64,000 nucleotides of DNA from Ashinkailepas kermadecensis (GCA_034440615.1 JAOTOM010005155.1:150001-214000), one strand, 5' to 3'. Numbered from the stretch's first letter, positions 1 through 10,058 are shown. Translations and numbers: made by a program. The notes: generated by a model not told the origin, from the sequence alone.

Positions 1-673
1 TAGCATTATCCGCACGCAGCGCCATTTACAGGGAGAGCGGCGGCCAGGCGTGAGATATCGCCTGCCGGTGGCACGTGGTGCCCAGTTTCCGGCGACAGTC
101 GGACGCTGACATTAGACGGTTTTACAGCGGAAATTTGCTCGTGTTTAGTATAGATGGTATAATAACTTTATAGATGGTATACAAGTTAGTAGCTAGCATA
201 ACGTTAAATACGTTTACTTTTTACCGACATTTTATGTTGATTATAGTAAAGAAGTGGACAGTTATTGGGCGTATCAACTTATATTGTACATACGGAATAA
301 TTTTCATTTCACTTAACTTTGATTAGAAGATTTACGTTTTGTGGTTCTAAAAACTGACATGTTCCGTCCGTTCCTCTTCCCCCAGAGCTGCCACCGTGGT
401 ACGATCGTGTCAGCTCGGGTACGCTTTCGACAAATCTTGTACGAATGCAAGACATCGGTTTCGGGCAGCGCACCTGTTGAAGTCAGGGGCACGCATTTCG
501 TGCATGCCTTTTTCAAATTAATTCAACGATTGCGGATGGTTTGCATCGCATTTCACGACACAGAATTGATGAAAGAACCTCACCGTTCTTTGTGTATTGG
601 TTTATGGTGTTCCGTTCAGTAATTGTGGTGGTGTGAAATGAAGGCATTCGCGACAAGAAATTCCCGTCTTAAC
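1..673. other. Unassigned leading segment
   Basis: No gene, RNA or repeat is recognised here. Open frames on both strands are under 95 codons, overlap each other and resemble no family I know. It ends where the ACGCGCACTGG-ended repeat begins. Confidence 0.5.
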
Positions 674-1065
674 ACGCGCACTGGAGGGGGGGCGAAATCC
701 GCCCACCCCTCCGGTTTTTCGTACATAACTCCAGACTTTACCGGTCGATATACGCCATTTTTGCGTGCCTGCTTAGAAATGACCGGCACGTCGTTTAAAG
801 CAAGAAAAATAGAAATCGGCGGACAATTTTTCGAGTTAGGAGCAGTTAAAGTTATTTTAAAAATCCTAACGCCAGACCACAAAAATCGGCGCTGATGCGC
901 TTCCCGTATATCCGCAAAAGGGAAGTGTTCTTGGCAACACTAGCGACTTGTTTGATGTATATTGATATGCTATATAGTTTCAAGGTCATGTTAGGTCACC
1001 GAGGTCAAATCAGGTCAAGTTCATGACTGGTTAATGGAACCAAACTTGGTGAACTGGAATGTTGT
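674..1065 (+). mobile_element. ACGCGCACTGG-ended repeat, left part only
   Basis: This segment matches 22110-22501 along about 390 bp, beginning at the same ACGCGCACTGG terminus and ending near a shared stretch around 'ggaactggaatgttg' type sequence. The second copy has an opposite inverted end, so the family is probably a non-autonomous DNA transposon and this copy has lost its right end. Just inside the terminus a G-rich run and a C-rich run around positions 688-712 could fold into a hairpin. No transposase is encoded; the two ~90-codon frames over it are chance. A cluster of AGGTCA half-sites lies at 983-1023. Confidence 0.65.
983..1023 (+). promoter_or_regulatory. Cluster of five AGGTCA-type half-sites
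   Basis: AGGTCA occurs at 983, 993, 1002 and 1012, followed by AGTTCA at 1018. Spacers are 4, 3, 4 and 0 bases, the DR4, DR3, DR4 and DR0 geometries of nuclear-receptor response elements. The same arrangement is kept in the second copy at 22419-22459. Binding is inferred from motif and spacing only. Confidence 0.4.
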
Positions 1066-1114
1066 GGAAGGAAAAAATAAGTTGTGAATAACACAAAAGC
1101 TACTACACTTGATG

Positions 1115-1276
1115 GATGGGGGACGAGTGGTCTAGGGGTAAGATGCTCGTCTCACAATCGAAAGATTGTGCGTTCGAGTCTCACCTGTCGCTACTCTTCG
1201 CCCGCGACCAATCGGCGTGAGAGATTGGCGACGCTATATGACTCAACGGTCGACGTGTCGTAAAACCAATAACCAA
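1115..1276 (+). mobile_element. tRNA-derived SINE, full length
   Basis: A tRNA-like head carries a perfect RNA polymerase III A box (TGGTCTAGGGG, 1128-1138) and B box (GTTCGAGTC, 1172-1180). A family-specific body follows, containing a CCAATC...GATTGG stem, and a tail of CCAATAA-like repeats. A perfect 15-bp target-site duplication, ctactacacttgatg, flanks it at 1100-1114 and 1277-1291, showing LINE-assisted retroposition. By eye the D-arm half of the head is closest to tRNA-Pro; the anticodon half has diverged, so it is not a working tRNA. Confidence 0.92.
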
Positions 1277-1352
1277 CTACTACACTTGATGAAGAAGCAT
1301 AGCACATATCTTCCCACCAAAACACTTCGTTGGCAACTATCAACGAAATTTT

Positions 1353-2030
1353 AAATGTTCCATTTATATTTCACTGTCCCTATACAATGGGAGGAGGGAA
1401 CTGGATGTTATTGAAGAGGAAAGGGACTGAGGTGTGTTAGTTTCAAGAGACCTTAAAGCAGAAAAACAATGTAGCTCAGCTAGGAACAGGGCACTCAGAA
1501 TGCTGGGACTCATTAATAGAAATGTGATATATAAGAGCAATGAAGTCATGAAAAAACTGTACTTAGCATATGTGCGACCCTACTTGAAATATTCTGTACA
1601 AACATGGAGCCCCTACCTAGAAAAAGATATAGACATGTTAGAAAGAGTGCAGCGAAAAGCAACTAGACTCATCAGTGGAATAGGTAACTTAGAATATGAA
1701 GAAAGGCTTGTGGCGTTGGATATGTACTCATTCAAGTATAGGAGATTAAGGGGGGACATGATTGAAATGTACACAATTGTTAAAGGGCTATATCGGGTCA
1801 ATTTGAATGGTGCTCTTCAGTTTAGAGTATCACATAGGGGTCATCAATTCAGGTTAGACAAGTTGAGGTGTAGGACAGTTAAGCGACAACAGGTCTTCAG
1901 TCAAAGGGTTGTTGATCAGTGGAATGGGCTGCCTGCTGATGTTGTGAGGAGTTCCTCATTGAATGTATTTAAAAGTAGGGTGGACAAATTTTTAGACCGG
2001 AAAATCTTGTTTTTGAGTTCTAATTTGTGA
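1353..2030 (+). pseudogene. LINE-A ORF2 C-terminal fragment (reverse transcriptase thumb and tail)
   Basis: The open stretch 1434-2030 encodes about 198 residues typical of the C-terminal third of CR1/L2 ORF2 proteins: YVRPYLKYSVQTWSP, then LERVQRKATRLISG, LEYEERL, YRRLRGDMIEMY, a GHQF motif and VVDQWNGLP near the end. It aligns over its whole length with residues from 5006-5548 of LINE-B at roughly half identity. Upstream, the frame can be followed back to about 1353 through one TGA at about 1430 that replaces a leucine in the usual D-L-G-V motif, and a further frameshift lies near 1350. The endonuclease and the catalytic reverse-transcriptase motifs are missing, so this is a 5'-truncated relic. 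The stop codon at 2028-2030 is where such proteins normally end. Confidence 0.88.
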
Positions 2031-2492
2031 TGGATGGGCTGAGATTTATGTTAAGTAAGTGTGCACGGTACAGAGCCCTTTAAGCAGGCATGGATGCAGT
2101 TGGAAAATTATTGATAAGGCATTCAATCCACATGTGTTCAGAGAGATCAGGGGAATAGGGCTGGATAGCTAAGGTAGATAGGCATTGATAGGTGTGTGGG
2201 ATATTGGAGGACTCATTTCTTCAGGATGTGGGATGGTTGGGGTTGGTCTTTTTACCAGGCTTATGGTATCTTCCATTTACAGACTTAACTGAATGGGCCT
2301 TTGGGTCTTTTATTAAGTCTAAATGCTTTATAACTTTATATAGGGTGTACCTAGCAATGGATTCAGCACCTTCCTTGGGGATGTGATGCTGATGAGATTG
2401 TCTATGGTAGCGCAATGGGTATGATGGGAGGAGTTTGTAATTGTTGAGTGTGTTGTGCAATAGCAAGTGAATGGTGCTAGATATATAGCTCC

Positions 2493-2500
2493 CTAGGAAC
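2493..2500 (+). other. Left 8-bp target-site duplication of the hAT element
   Basis: CTAGGAAC directly precedes the terminal inverted repeat and is repeated exactly at 10059-10066. Eight-base duplications are the hallmark of hAT-superfamily insertion. Confidence 0.92.
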
Positions 2501-2518
2501 CAGACTTGTGCTCGACTC

Positions 2519-2715
2519 GAGTTGAATCGAGAATCGACTCATGAATCAATCGTTTTTGGATGAGTCGTGAGTTGAATCGATTCTTTTCCCAAAAACATAT
2601 CTTGAGTCGCGAGTTGAATCACATCTTTCTTTCTTTTTAAATGAGTTGAATCACGAGTCAATCATTTGAATCGCAATGAGTCATTTGAGTCTTGCGACTC
2701 AAATGCAAGTTCTGA
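2519..2715. repeat. Left subterminal repeats of the hAT element
   Basis: Short degenerate motifs on both strands, mainly GAGTTGAATC, GAATCGA and GAGTCGTGAG, recur every 15-30 bp. The matching array lies at 9855-10040. Confidence 0.75.
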
Positions 2716-4433
2716 ACAAATGATATAAAGCATGTATCTTTCTAAATAGTATGCCATGACACAAGGTAGGGAGTAAAAACACAGTATAATTATTAATGCT
2801 TAGCATTACAATTGTCAACTTATCAGCTGCCAGTGAGTACAAAATGAGGTGTACTTAAGTTATTTACCAAAAACGGATAACAATAACTACAAAAAAAGTA
2901 TTAATGCTAAGCTTGGTATTCACAATCAGTATCATGCATGAGTCAATTCTAGTGCCAGAAACACAACACAGAAATGGGATGTGATTGTGAAAAATAATAG
3001 GGAACTGAAACGACCATGCACTTTTTTTGGAACAGGCATTTGCAATGAATAAATTGCGTCGGTTTGTGTGATAAATAACAAACCCAGGTTACCTTTACAA
3101 GAAGGTAGATCAAAATTTTCCTTCAAGCCCGCATGACGTCATTCGAAGTTTAAAAAAAAAATATATGGCAGAATTTTGGTTGCAGAACTTTTCTCAAATC
3201 ATACGCAATGGTCACTTTAATTTGCTTCCTAGCAAATATATTTGTATTCCGCTCACCAGGTGAGTTATAATCTTTTCCCATTCTTTCCAGTGAGCATTTG
3301 TTCTGACACATTTTATTCTCATGCATAGACAAGGTCGGATTTGTGCATTGTAATCCGGCATTTGGAGAGGAATATTTTGTAGTCATCCAGTATGGATAAT
3401 ATTTTTCTTCAAACCTTATGCATGGTAACTCAACTTGCACCCATTTCAGTGAATTTTGAGCACTTTTCCTTGATCACAGTAGTTCGTTATCAAAAGTTAA
3501 TAACTCAGGAACTTCAACTTCCAGATGAAAAAAACAACAAATAATTTTCTGGAAAGGATAATGTTCAGGATCCCCAAAATCTAGGATCAGCCTATTTTTC
3601 CAAACATTTACCTACCTACCTACATTGACATACAGCAGTTGTTGAAAACAGTTTTTCCAGGCCAGCTAGACCCAGGGCATGATGCATTCTTCCGTGGTGA
3701 ATCTTGCATGGATTGTTGATGATACATGCATAATTGAACATTTATGTACAACACCATTGTGATCTAGGAATGCCCTCCTGAAACTTGCAACTCAACTGAA
3801 ACTCTCCTGCCAATGGGGAGAAGAAGCTATGGAGCACTTAGCGCCCCCTTGACTGTCCTTTCTTCCGCTCTTGAACGATGGTGACAACTTGAACATGTAA
3901 AATGGATGGTAGAGGGAGCCTACCAATATCAGGAACAAGCCCTTTATTTTGGAGGCACTTGATGGTGAGCTTGCCGGAAATGGCACATTGTTGGGCAGGA
4001 CTATTATTACTGGGTCATTTAGGATACCCTTTGATGAAGCTAAAGAATAGGTCTTTCAATTAGAATACGTCAAAGTACCCTATATTGCCATAAAATATGC
4101 AAGATAGCGTAGAGAAAGTCGGTAAAATTGGGTGTGAACCAATGGTGAAGGGAAACCTTCAAGCCTGCTACCAAACAAACTTCGTGAGGGCAACAGACCA
4201 ACGCAATCATATTATGTGCAGATACCTATTGCAGTGCAGAACCTGGGTGCCATGTTGCAGTTAGGTGATGTGTGTCGGGTATATGATTAAGGTTGTGTGT
4301 GCATCATGCTGATGTGGATTGAGATATTATGCACTCATTGCTTTGCATATGCATTGACAACCATTCATCTCGTTAATCTGTTTGAGTCAATTACTTTATG
4401 CACATGCACGTTCATTTATCTGTATATTTATCC
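2716..4433. other. hAT interior, left part, non-coding
   Basis: AT-rich sequence with no frame over 96 codons and no recognisable transposase motif. Positions 3541-3605 resemble 25325-25387 at roughly 75% identity by eye, so part of this interior belongs to another dispersed family. Confidence 0.55.
3541..3605 (+). repeat. Diverged dispersed repeat, copy 1
   Basis: About 64 bp, beginning with 'ataattt' and containing 'ggataatgtt' and 'atttttccaa', aligns with 25325-25387 with few gaps. The family is unknown. Confidence 0.5.
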
Positions 4434-5005
4434 TATATAAAGTCATAAAGTAAAGTCATAAAGTATTAAGGCTTAATAAGAGCCACAGGGGCCCATCTGG
4501 GTTAAGCCTATCTGGAAAAGGTACTAGAATGTACATACTCCCACCCCAATCAATCCCTTATCCCAAGTTCCTAGGAAGCTATATATCCCAGCCCATCTAA
4601 CACCACTCACTTGCTACCGCCTAACACCCTCAATAATCACAAGCTCCTCCCATCACACCCATCGTGCCACCATAGACAACCTCATCAGCATCACATCCCG
4701 AAGGAAGGTGCCGAATCCACTGCTAGGCACATCCCACAGAAATGCATAAAGCGTTCAGACTTAATAAGAGACTCACGTGCTATTGCATAATACACTCAAC
4801 AATTACAAACTCCTCCCATCATACACATTGTGCTACCATAGACAATCTCATCAGTATCACATCCCGAAGGAAGGTGCTGAATCCACTGCTAGGTACACCC
4901 TATATAAAGTTATAAAGCATTTAGACTTTATAAGAGACTCACTTGCTATTTCATAACACAGTCAACAATTACAAACTCCTCCCAACTCCCACTCCTCCTT
5001 GTCGA
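4434..5005 (-). repeat. LINE-B 3' UTR with iterated 3'-end module
   Basis: Positions 4607-4986 contain about 2.3 copies of a ~167-bp unit; the 'tcctccca' motif recurs at spacings of 166 and 168. Each unit includes a version of the terminal motif CTCTTATnAAG...CTTTAT, seen on the + strand as its complement at about 4740-4771, 4905-4939 and at the true end, 4440-4483. The end carries two or three TTTATGAC repeats. LINE-A has one internal unit and the same terminus. Confidence 0.82.
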
Positions 5006-8000
5006 TCAACCTTCCCTGGAATACATAAAAACAATCCCCCTATTCTTATAATGATTGTCTATGCCGTTTTTAAAGATGTTCAGTGTGTTGCTACTGACAA
5101 TGGTTCCTGGCAGCTGGTTCCAGTGTTCTACTACCCTGTTGGTGAAGAAAGACTGTCTTAACCTTGTCCTGCTGTGATTAACTTTAATTTTGAATTGATG
5201 ACCTCTAATTGCATCATTTCTGTTAAATTCAAACATTTCCCTGAGATATCCCTGTTCCTGACCATGAACAAATTTAAAAACCTCGATGAGATCTCCTCTC
5301 AGCCTTCTATATCTAAGTGAAAACATGTTCAATTTCTTCAGTCTTTCCTCATATTCCAGGTTGCCTATACCATTAACCATTTTTGTTGCCCTCTTTTGTA
5401 CTCTCTCTAAAAGCCAACAATCTTTCTCATAACTAGGGGACCAAGCTTGGACACAGTATTCCAAATGTGGCCTGACATATGCACAGTAAAGCTTCCTGAT
5501 GACCTCCTCACTTTTGTATGACACATTCCTCTGTATTGCCCCAAGCATTCTTAGTGCCTTCTTCCTGGCTTCTTTGGTCTGTTCTGATGCCCCAATTTTG
5601 TGTTCAAAATAACACCTAAGTCCTTCTCCTGCTGAGTCACAGATAGTACTTGGCCACCCATCAAGTATGGAGCCTTCATATGCTGCCTACCTACATGCAT
5701 GACTTTGCACTTATCAAAATTAAACTTCATTTGCCATTTTTCGGACCACTTCACTAGCTCGTCTAAGTCTTTCTGCAGCAAAACCTGCTCATTTTGCCCT
5801 GTTATTGCCCTAAAGATCTTCAAATCATCCGCAAATTTCAAAACCTTACTGCTTAGGCCACATTCAATGCTATTCACATATATAATGAACAATAGTGGCC
5901 CCAGTACCGACCCCTGGGGGACTCCACTAAGAACATTTTGCCATGATGACTTTGTACCATTTAGCATCACTCTCTGCTGTCTATCTGAAAGCCACAACTC
6001 TATCCATTTTAGGATGCTACCTGCAATACCATGGACCTGAAGCTGCATCATTAACCGTTTATGGGGTACCTTGTCAAAGGCCGTACTAAAGTCAAGATAT
6101 GCTACATCAACCTGATTTCCCTGATCAAATTGTTCTGTAGCAAAATTCAAAAAGTCCAAGAGATTTGTGAGGCACGATCGCCCTTTTCTAAACCCATGTT
6201 GAGTATCTTGAATCAATTTGTTTCCTTCCAGAAAACTAACTATTCTATCCTTGATAATTGATTCGAGTACCTTGCAGACTAGGGATGTGAGGCTTACTGG
6301 CCTATAGTTTTCAACTTTCCCTCTTTCTCCTTTCTTGAAAATAGGAACTACATTTGCCCTTTTCCAATCTGTTGGAATTTCATTTTGCGAAACTGATCTA
6401 CAAAATATTATACTAAGTGGAATTGCCACTTCCTTTTCAGCTTCCCGCAATACCCTAGCATAAATTCCATCGGGTCCTGCTGCCTTGTTTGTCTTTATTT
6501 TTCTGATATAATTGAAAACAATATCACTATCAATGAAATCAACATCGTGTATCTGATCACCTGTCACTGAACTGTGGTTCACGGTTGGCAGATTAGTCAC
6601 ATCCTCCACTGTAAACACTGATTTAAACTGCTTGCTCAGCTCCTCAACCATCTCACTATCCTCACTCAATATAGTCCCATTTACATCCAGTGGACCAATT
6701 GTGCTTGAAACTTTACTTAGCTTGTAGAAACTAAAGAACTTTTTACTGTCCCCATTACAGTTCCTAGCCAAATCCAATTCTTTTGCTCGCTTTGCTGCTC
6801 TGATTTTCTGCTTCACAGCGTCCCTAGATTTTTGATACGACCTTAGATTTACGATATTTGAAGCCTCCTTAAATACTCTAAATGCACCTTTCTTAGCCTT
6901 AATTGCTTTCATCACATCTGGTGTAAGCCATGCTGGCTTTCCTACCCTTCTTTTGCGCCTTTGCTTTTGGGGGACATGTCTAATCTGAATTTCCCTCAAG
7001 TAGGATTTGAACTTTTCCCACATTTCACAGGCATTTAAATCAAAGAATTCTTCTTCCCATTTTATGGCACTTAAAGCCTCTCTCATGCAGGCAAAGTCTG
7101 CCCTGTTAAAATTTGGAATCTTTGCCAAATTATCCTTGATTGTCCCTGATACCTGTGCCTTGAATCTCACTATGTTATGGTCACTTCTTCCCAGAGTTTC
7201 TCCTACAGTCAAGTCTTGAACTAAATCACTTAAATCTGAGAAGACAAGGTCCAAGAATGAGCCCTGCCTGGTTGGTTCCATTACAAACTGGTGTAAGAAC
7301 AAGTCCTCTTCAAGGCATTTCCTAAACAGTTTACATGATGGGGAGCCAACACCAACATTTTCATATCCTTTTAGATTAAAGTCACCAAGAATAAGGCATT
7401 TCCTCTGAAAGTTTCTACTGATTTCCTCACAAATCACCTTATCAAGCTCCAGTTGCTGAGAATGTGGCAAGGTTCCTGATCGATACAAAGCTCCTATCCT
7501 CAGTTTATTGTTGTTGCCTTTTCCCACAGCAACATCAAGCCAAATGGACTCCACAGACACATTTTTCACCCCATCTACTACTTTTTGAGAACTGTATAAG
7601 CTATTCACATAGAGCATTACACCACCCCCTTTCACTGCTGGACCCCTATTGCATGAAAACATATTGTATCCCTGGATCTCATAGTCCTGCAAGTTATCCC
7701 CAAAATATCCCTCACTGACCCATGCCTCAGTAATGCAAACAAAATCTGGTTTCTCCTCAGCAACATAACACTTGAACTCATCAAATTTGGATCGAATGCT
7801 CTGAGCATTAAGCATCATACACTTAACAAAAGTTCCATGACCATCTTTGGCTTTTTTATGTTGAGTAGCTCTATCATCTCTGGATGAGCCACCACTCTGC
7901 CCCCTTGATCTACTGCTACCCCTATTTGCTGACTGTGAGGTTCTATTGCCTATGCTGTCACTATTGACATATCCCTGAGATGGCAATGCCAATTCTTCCC

Positions 8001-8007
8001 TCCCCAC
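5006..8007 (-). pseudogene. LINE-B ORF2: endonuclease-reverse transcriptase, one frameshift
   Basis: The product would nick target DNA and reverse-transcribe the element RNA at the nick. The first frame (8007-5551, 818 codons) holds an apurinic-endonuclease-like domain: LNAQSIRSKFDE at about residue 66, then CITEAW, GGGVMLYV, LGDFN and SDHNIV. The reverse transcriptase follows, with YLDFSTAFDKVPH (motif A), GVPQGSVLGPLLF (motif B) and FADD (motif C, intact catalytic aspartates). A one-base deletion near 5590-5594 moves the remaining ~185 residues (thumb and C-terminus) into another frame, read to the stop at 5006. The listed start at 8007 is GTG; the nearest ATG (8012-8010) is out of frame, so either the G-rich start region has suffered an indel or translation depends on ORF1 termination. 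The catalytic residues are otherwise well kept, suggesting a fairly recent copy. Confidence 0.93.
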
Positions 8008-8015
8008 CCCATTAT

Positions 8016-8964
8016 CTAGTTTCCCTGAAGGACATGTTCGTATACTTTGCCTAACACTTGCACCCCCTTCTCAGAGAAGTGCAAGCCATCCCTCTGATAG
8101 AGGTCAGATGAGCCATAAAACCTGCACCACTTGTCAACAAAAGTCAAACCTAACTCATTGCAAAGCCTACCTACCCTGGCATTGGCTGCCAGTGCCCTAG
8201 AGCTCCACTCAGGGGAGACTCCAGCCCTAGGCAGAATAGCTGTCACAATAACTCTGCTATTGCTTTGCTTCAGGGTGGCCAGAAGGGCCCTGTAGTCCAT
8301 GCCCCTGCAGGACCTATGTTGTTCACTCCTACCTGCACTATAACTGTACTGAACTGGTTTTCGCTGGTGGCCTGTGCGACCACTTGGAAATGCCAAATGC
8401 GACCACTTTGGAACCAGGCCTGGTGATGCACCTCCTACCTTTCCGACCTTTACAGAATACCCTATCCAAATGCCGCACACGAGAGTCTCCTACGACTAGC
8501 ACTTTCTCCTTGCTGCTATCACTATCACTATCACTATCCTGGGGGCAGTCCTCCAATGCCTGGAACCTGTTGGATGTTGTTACTACTCCTGCCTGTTGAG
8601 CTGCTTCGCTAGGTTTTTTCCCACTCCTACCACCTACCACCTGCCACTCACTGCCCCCTTGCTTAGGCTCACGCCTCCAAATCCTCCACCCCTTGACTTT
8701 AAACCACTGCCCCTCCTGTGAGCTACTAGAAATATTATGTTCACTAGGAACACTTATCTCTTCAGATCTCCCTGCCACCTCCACAGCAGGGGAAGCTACA
8801 GTTACCTGGTGGCCTGTGACCACCTGGGCATAGGATGCCCCTGCTACAGACTGCCCCTTACGTTCTGGCCTGCCCTTTGAAGCAAGGGAAGCTTTGAGCT
8901 TGGAAAGCTCTGCCTTAAGGGCCCTAACCTCATCCTCTAGTGCCTGCATCCTGGTGTTAACCAT
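8016..8964 (-). pseudogene. LINE-B ORF1: coiled-coil and SGNH/GDSL esterase-like protein, frameshifted
   Basis: The protein starts at 8964 with about 30 residues of heptad-like sequence (MQALEDEVRALKAELSKLKA), which should form a coiled coil, followed by a low-complexity linker. The esterase-like domain begins with VLVVGDSRVRHL, whose G-D-S is block I with the nucleophile serine. In a different frame near 8325 a VIVQVGVNNI stretch corresponds to the G-x-N-D-type block III. In a third frame, open at 8480-8016, DGLHFSEKG supplies the aspartate and histidine of block V. At least two frameshifts therefore separate the domain blocks. Esterase-bearing ORF1 proteins are known from the CR1 and L2 clades, where they bind element RNA. 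The stop lies about 9 bases before the ORF2 frame. Confidence 0.85.
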
Positions 8965-9250
8965 CCTAAAGGCTGCAGCTTATTCTAGATTGAAATTGAA
9001 AAATACCTTGCTCCAAAATTATTTACCAAATAACAGAGCAGAGCAAAATAACCGACAAAGCTTAGATATATGCTAGTTCCTAACTATGCAGCACTTACAA
9101 GGTAATCACTGTGCAGAAAGTTGACAGTGGTTTTAAAGAAAGAAGAAATCACTCGCTGAATAACTGCCAAAAATTATATAAGTAGCTGAAAGCACTGATA
9201 CACTAGACAAAGACAGACAGAATGGACAAAATGGCGCTGGGCAGCGTCTC
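8965..9250 (-). promoter_or_regulatory. LINE-B 5' leader, presumed internal promoter
   Basis: This is non-coding sequence upstream of ORF1. On the element strand a GCGCCATTTTG motif (9229-9240 on the + strand as its complement) resembles YY1 sites that position transcription starts in some LINE 5' UTRs. There is no clear TATA box. Promoter function is inferred from position. Confidence 0.4.
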
Positions 9251-9472
9251 TAGATATAAATATTATAATCAGCTTGCCAAAAAAGAAACTTATGAGATAA
9301 AGCTATGCAAATATATGCACAGAATTAATTGCTAAATACCAATCCACGTTAAGCCTGGTATACTGGTAACGACTTATCTAGAAAAGCAGGAGCTCCACAG
9401 CGATGTGTTTCCACCTTGACAACTTGCGGCAAATATATCAACCATTACAGTGCATGACGAATGAGAAATAAT

Positions 9473-9648
9473 GTGAGGTGAAAACAAAGTTATAGCAAAA
9501 ATAATATATCCAACAGATGTTTTGATGTTGGAGCATCTTCGTTAGTGTGAATAAATACTGATTCCCTTCTTTAATTAGACAGATGAAGATGAGTTGACAT
9601 CAAACTGTCTGTCAAATAAATTATTTTTGCTATAACTTTGTTTTCACC

Positions 9649-9652
<4 letters not shown>
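9473..9652. mobile_element. 180-bp MITE with perfect 33-bp inverted ends
   Basis: Positions 9473-9505 and 9620-9652 are exact reverse complements over 33 bp, beginning GTGAGGTGAAAACAAAG. The 114-bp interior is non-coding. The right end abuts a TA microsatellite, so the target duplication cannot be judged. It lies within the hAT element. Confidence 0.88.
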
Positions 9653-9706
<54 letters not shown>

Positions 9707-9726
9707 TATATATATACATATAATAT

Positions 9727-9803
<77 letters not shown>

Positions 9804-9822
9804 TATATATATATAAATAGTG
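9653..9822. repeat. (TA)n microsatellite
   Basis: About 170 bp of nearly pure TA dinucleotide with a few interruptions starts exactly at the end of the MITE, suggesting expansion from an insertion-site TA. The 'YIYIYI' frames over it are not genes. Confidence 0.97.
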
Positions 9823-9854
9823 TGTGAGCAGTGCACACAAAATCATATGGCTTA

Positions 9855-10040
9855 TGAGTCTGATACCATTGAGTCGGATCTGAATCGATTAAAATTTATG
9901 TTTGAGTCGTGAGTTGAATCGGATCTCTGTAGCTCTGAGTCTGAATTGAGTCGAATCAAATAATTTTGACCTGCTGTGAATCATGAGTTGAATCGGATCT
10001 CAAGATCTATGAGTCAAATGTGAGCCGATTTAAAAAAATT
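9855..10040. repeat. Right subterminal repeats of the hAT element
   Basis: Repeated GAGTCG, GAGTTGAATCGGATCT and related motifs mirror the left subterminal block at 2519-2715. Confidence 0.75.
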
Positions 10041-10058
10041 GAGTCGAGCACAAGTCTG

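Larger units (their letters stand above)
1292..2500 (+). mobile_element. LINE-A (CR1/L2-like), 5'-truncated, left part
   Basis: This non-LTR retrotransposon fragment holds the end of ORF2 and about 460 bp of 3' UTR. It starts somewhere between the SINE and position 1350; reverse-transcriptase thumb-like codons can be read from about 1330. The 3' UTR is broken at 2500 by the hAT element and resumes at 10059. From about 2313 the UTR matches the 3' UTR of LINE-B closely. Nonsense and frame changes show it is dead. Confidence 0.85.
4434..9250 (-). mobile_element. LINE-B (CR1/L2-like), nearly full length
   Basis: This is a two-ORF non-LTR retrotransposon reading right to left. A ~280-bp 5' leader is followed by ORF1 (coiled coil plus esterase domain), ORF2 (endonuclease plus reverse transcriptase), a ~570-bp 3' UTR and a terminal tail of TTTATGAC-like repeats ending near 4434. 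The 5' boundary is uncertain by about 50 bp; I set it just beyond a YY1-like GCGCCATTTTG at about 9229-9240. Several frameshifts in ORF1 and one in ORF2 make this copy inactive. It lies inside the hAT element and has no obvious target-site duplication, which is not unusual for this clade. Confidence 0.9.
2501..10058. mobile_element. hAT-superfamily DNA transposon (non-autonomous or decayed), host of nested insertions
   Basis: Both ends carry a perfect 18-bp inverted repeat, CAGACTTGTGCTCGACTC, at 2501-2518 and as its complement at 10041-10058. The CAG...CTG termini and the exact 8-bp duplication fit the hAT superfamily. About 220 bp inside each end is packed with variants of GAGTTGAATCG and GAGTCG, as subterminal transposase-binding repeats usually are. 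No transposase can be recognised in the parts that are not nested insertions (2501-4433 and about 9250-10058). After removing LINE-B the element would be about 2.7 kb. Its target was the 3' UTR of LINE-A. Confidence 0.9.

Noticed and set aside
616..895. Two ~90-codon frames over the left end of the repeat
   Set aside because: They overlap on opposite strands, and the corresponding region at 22110 does not preserve them.
1118..1192. Functional tRNA gene
   Set aside because: The A and B boxes are good but the acceptor and anticodon stems do not pair properly, and the sequence is the head of a retroposed SINE.
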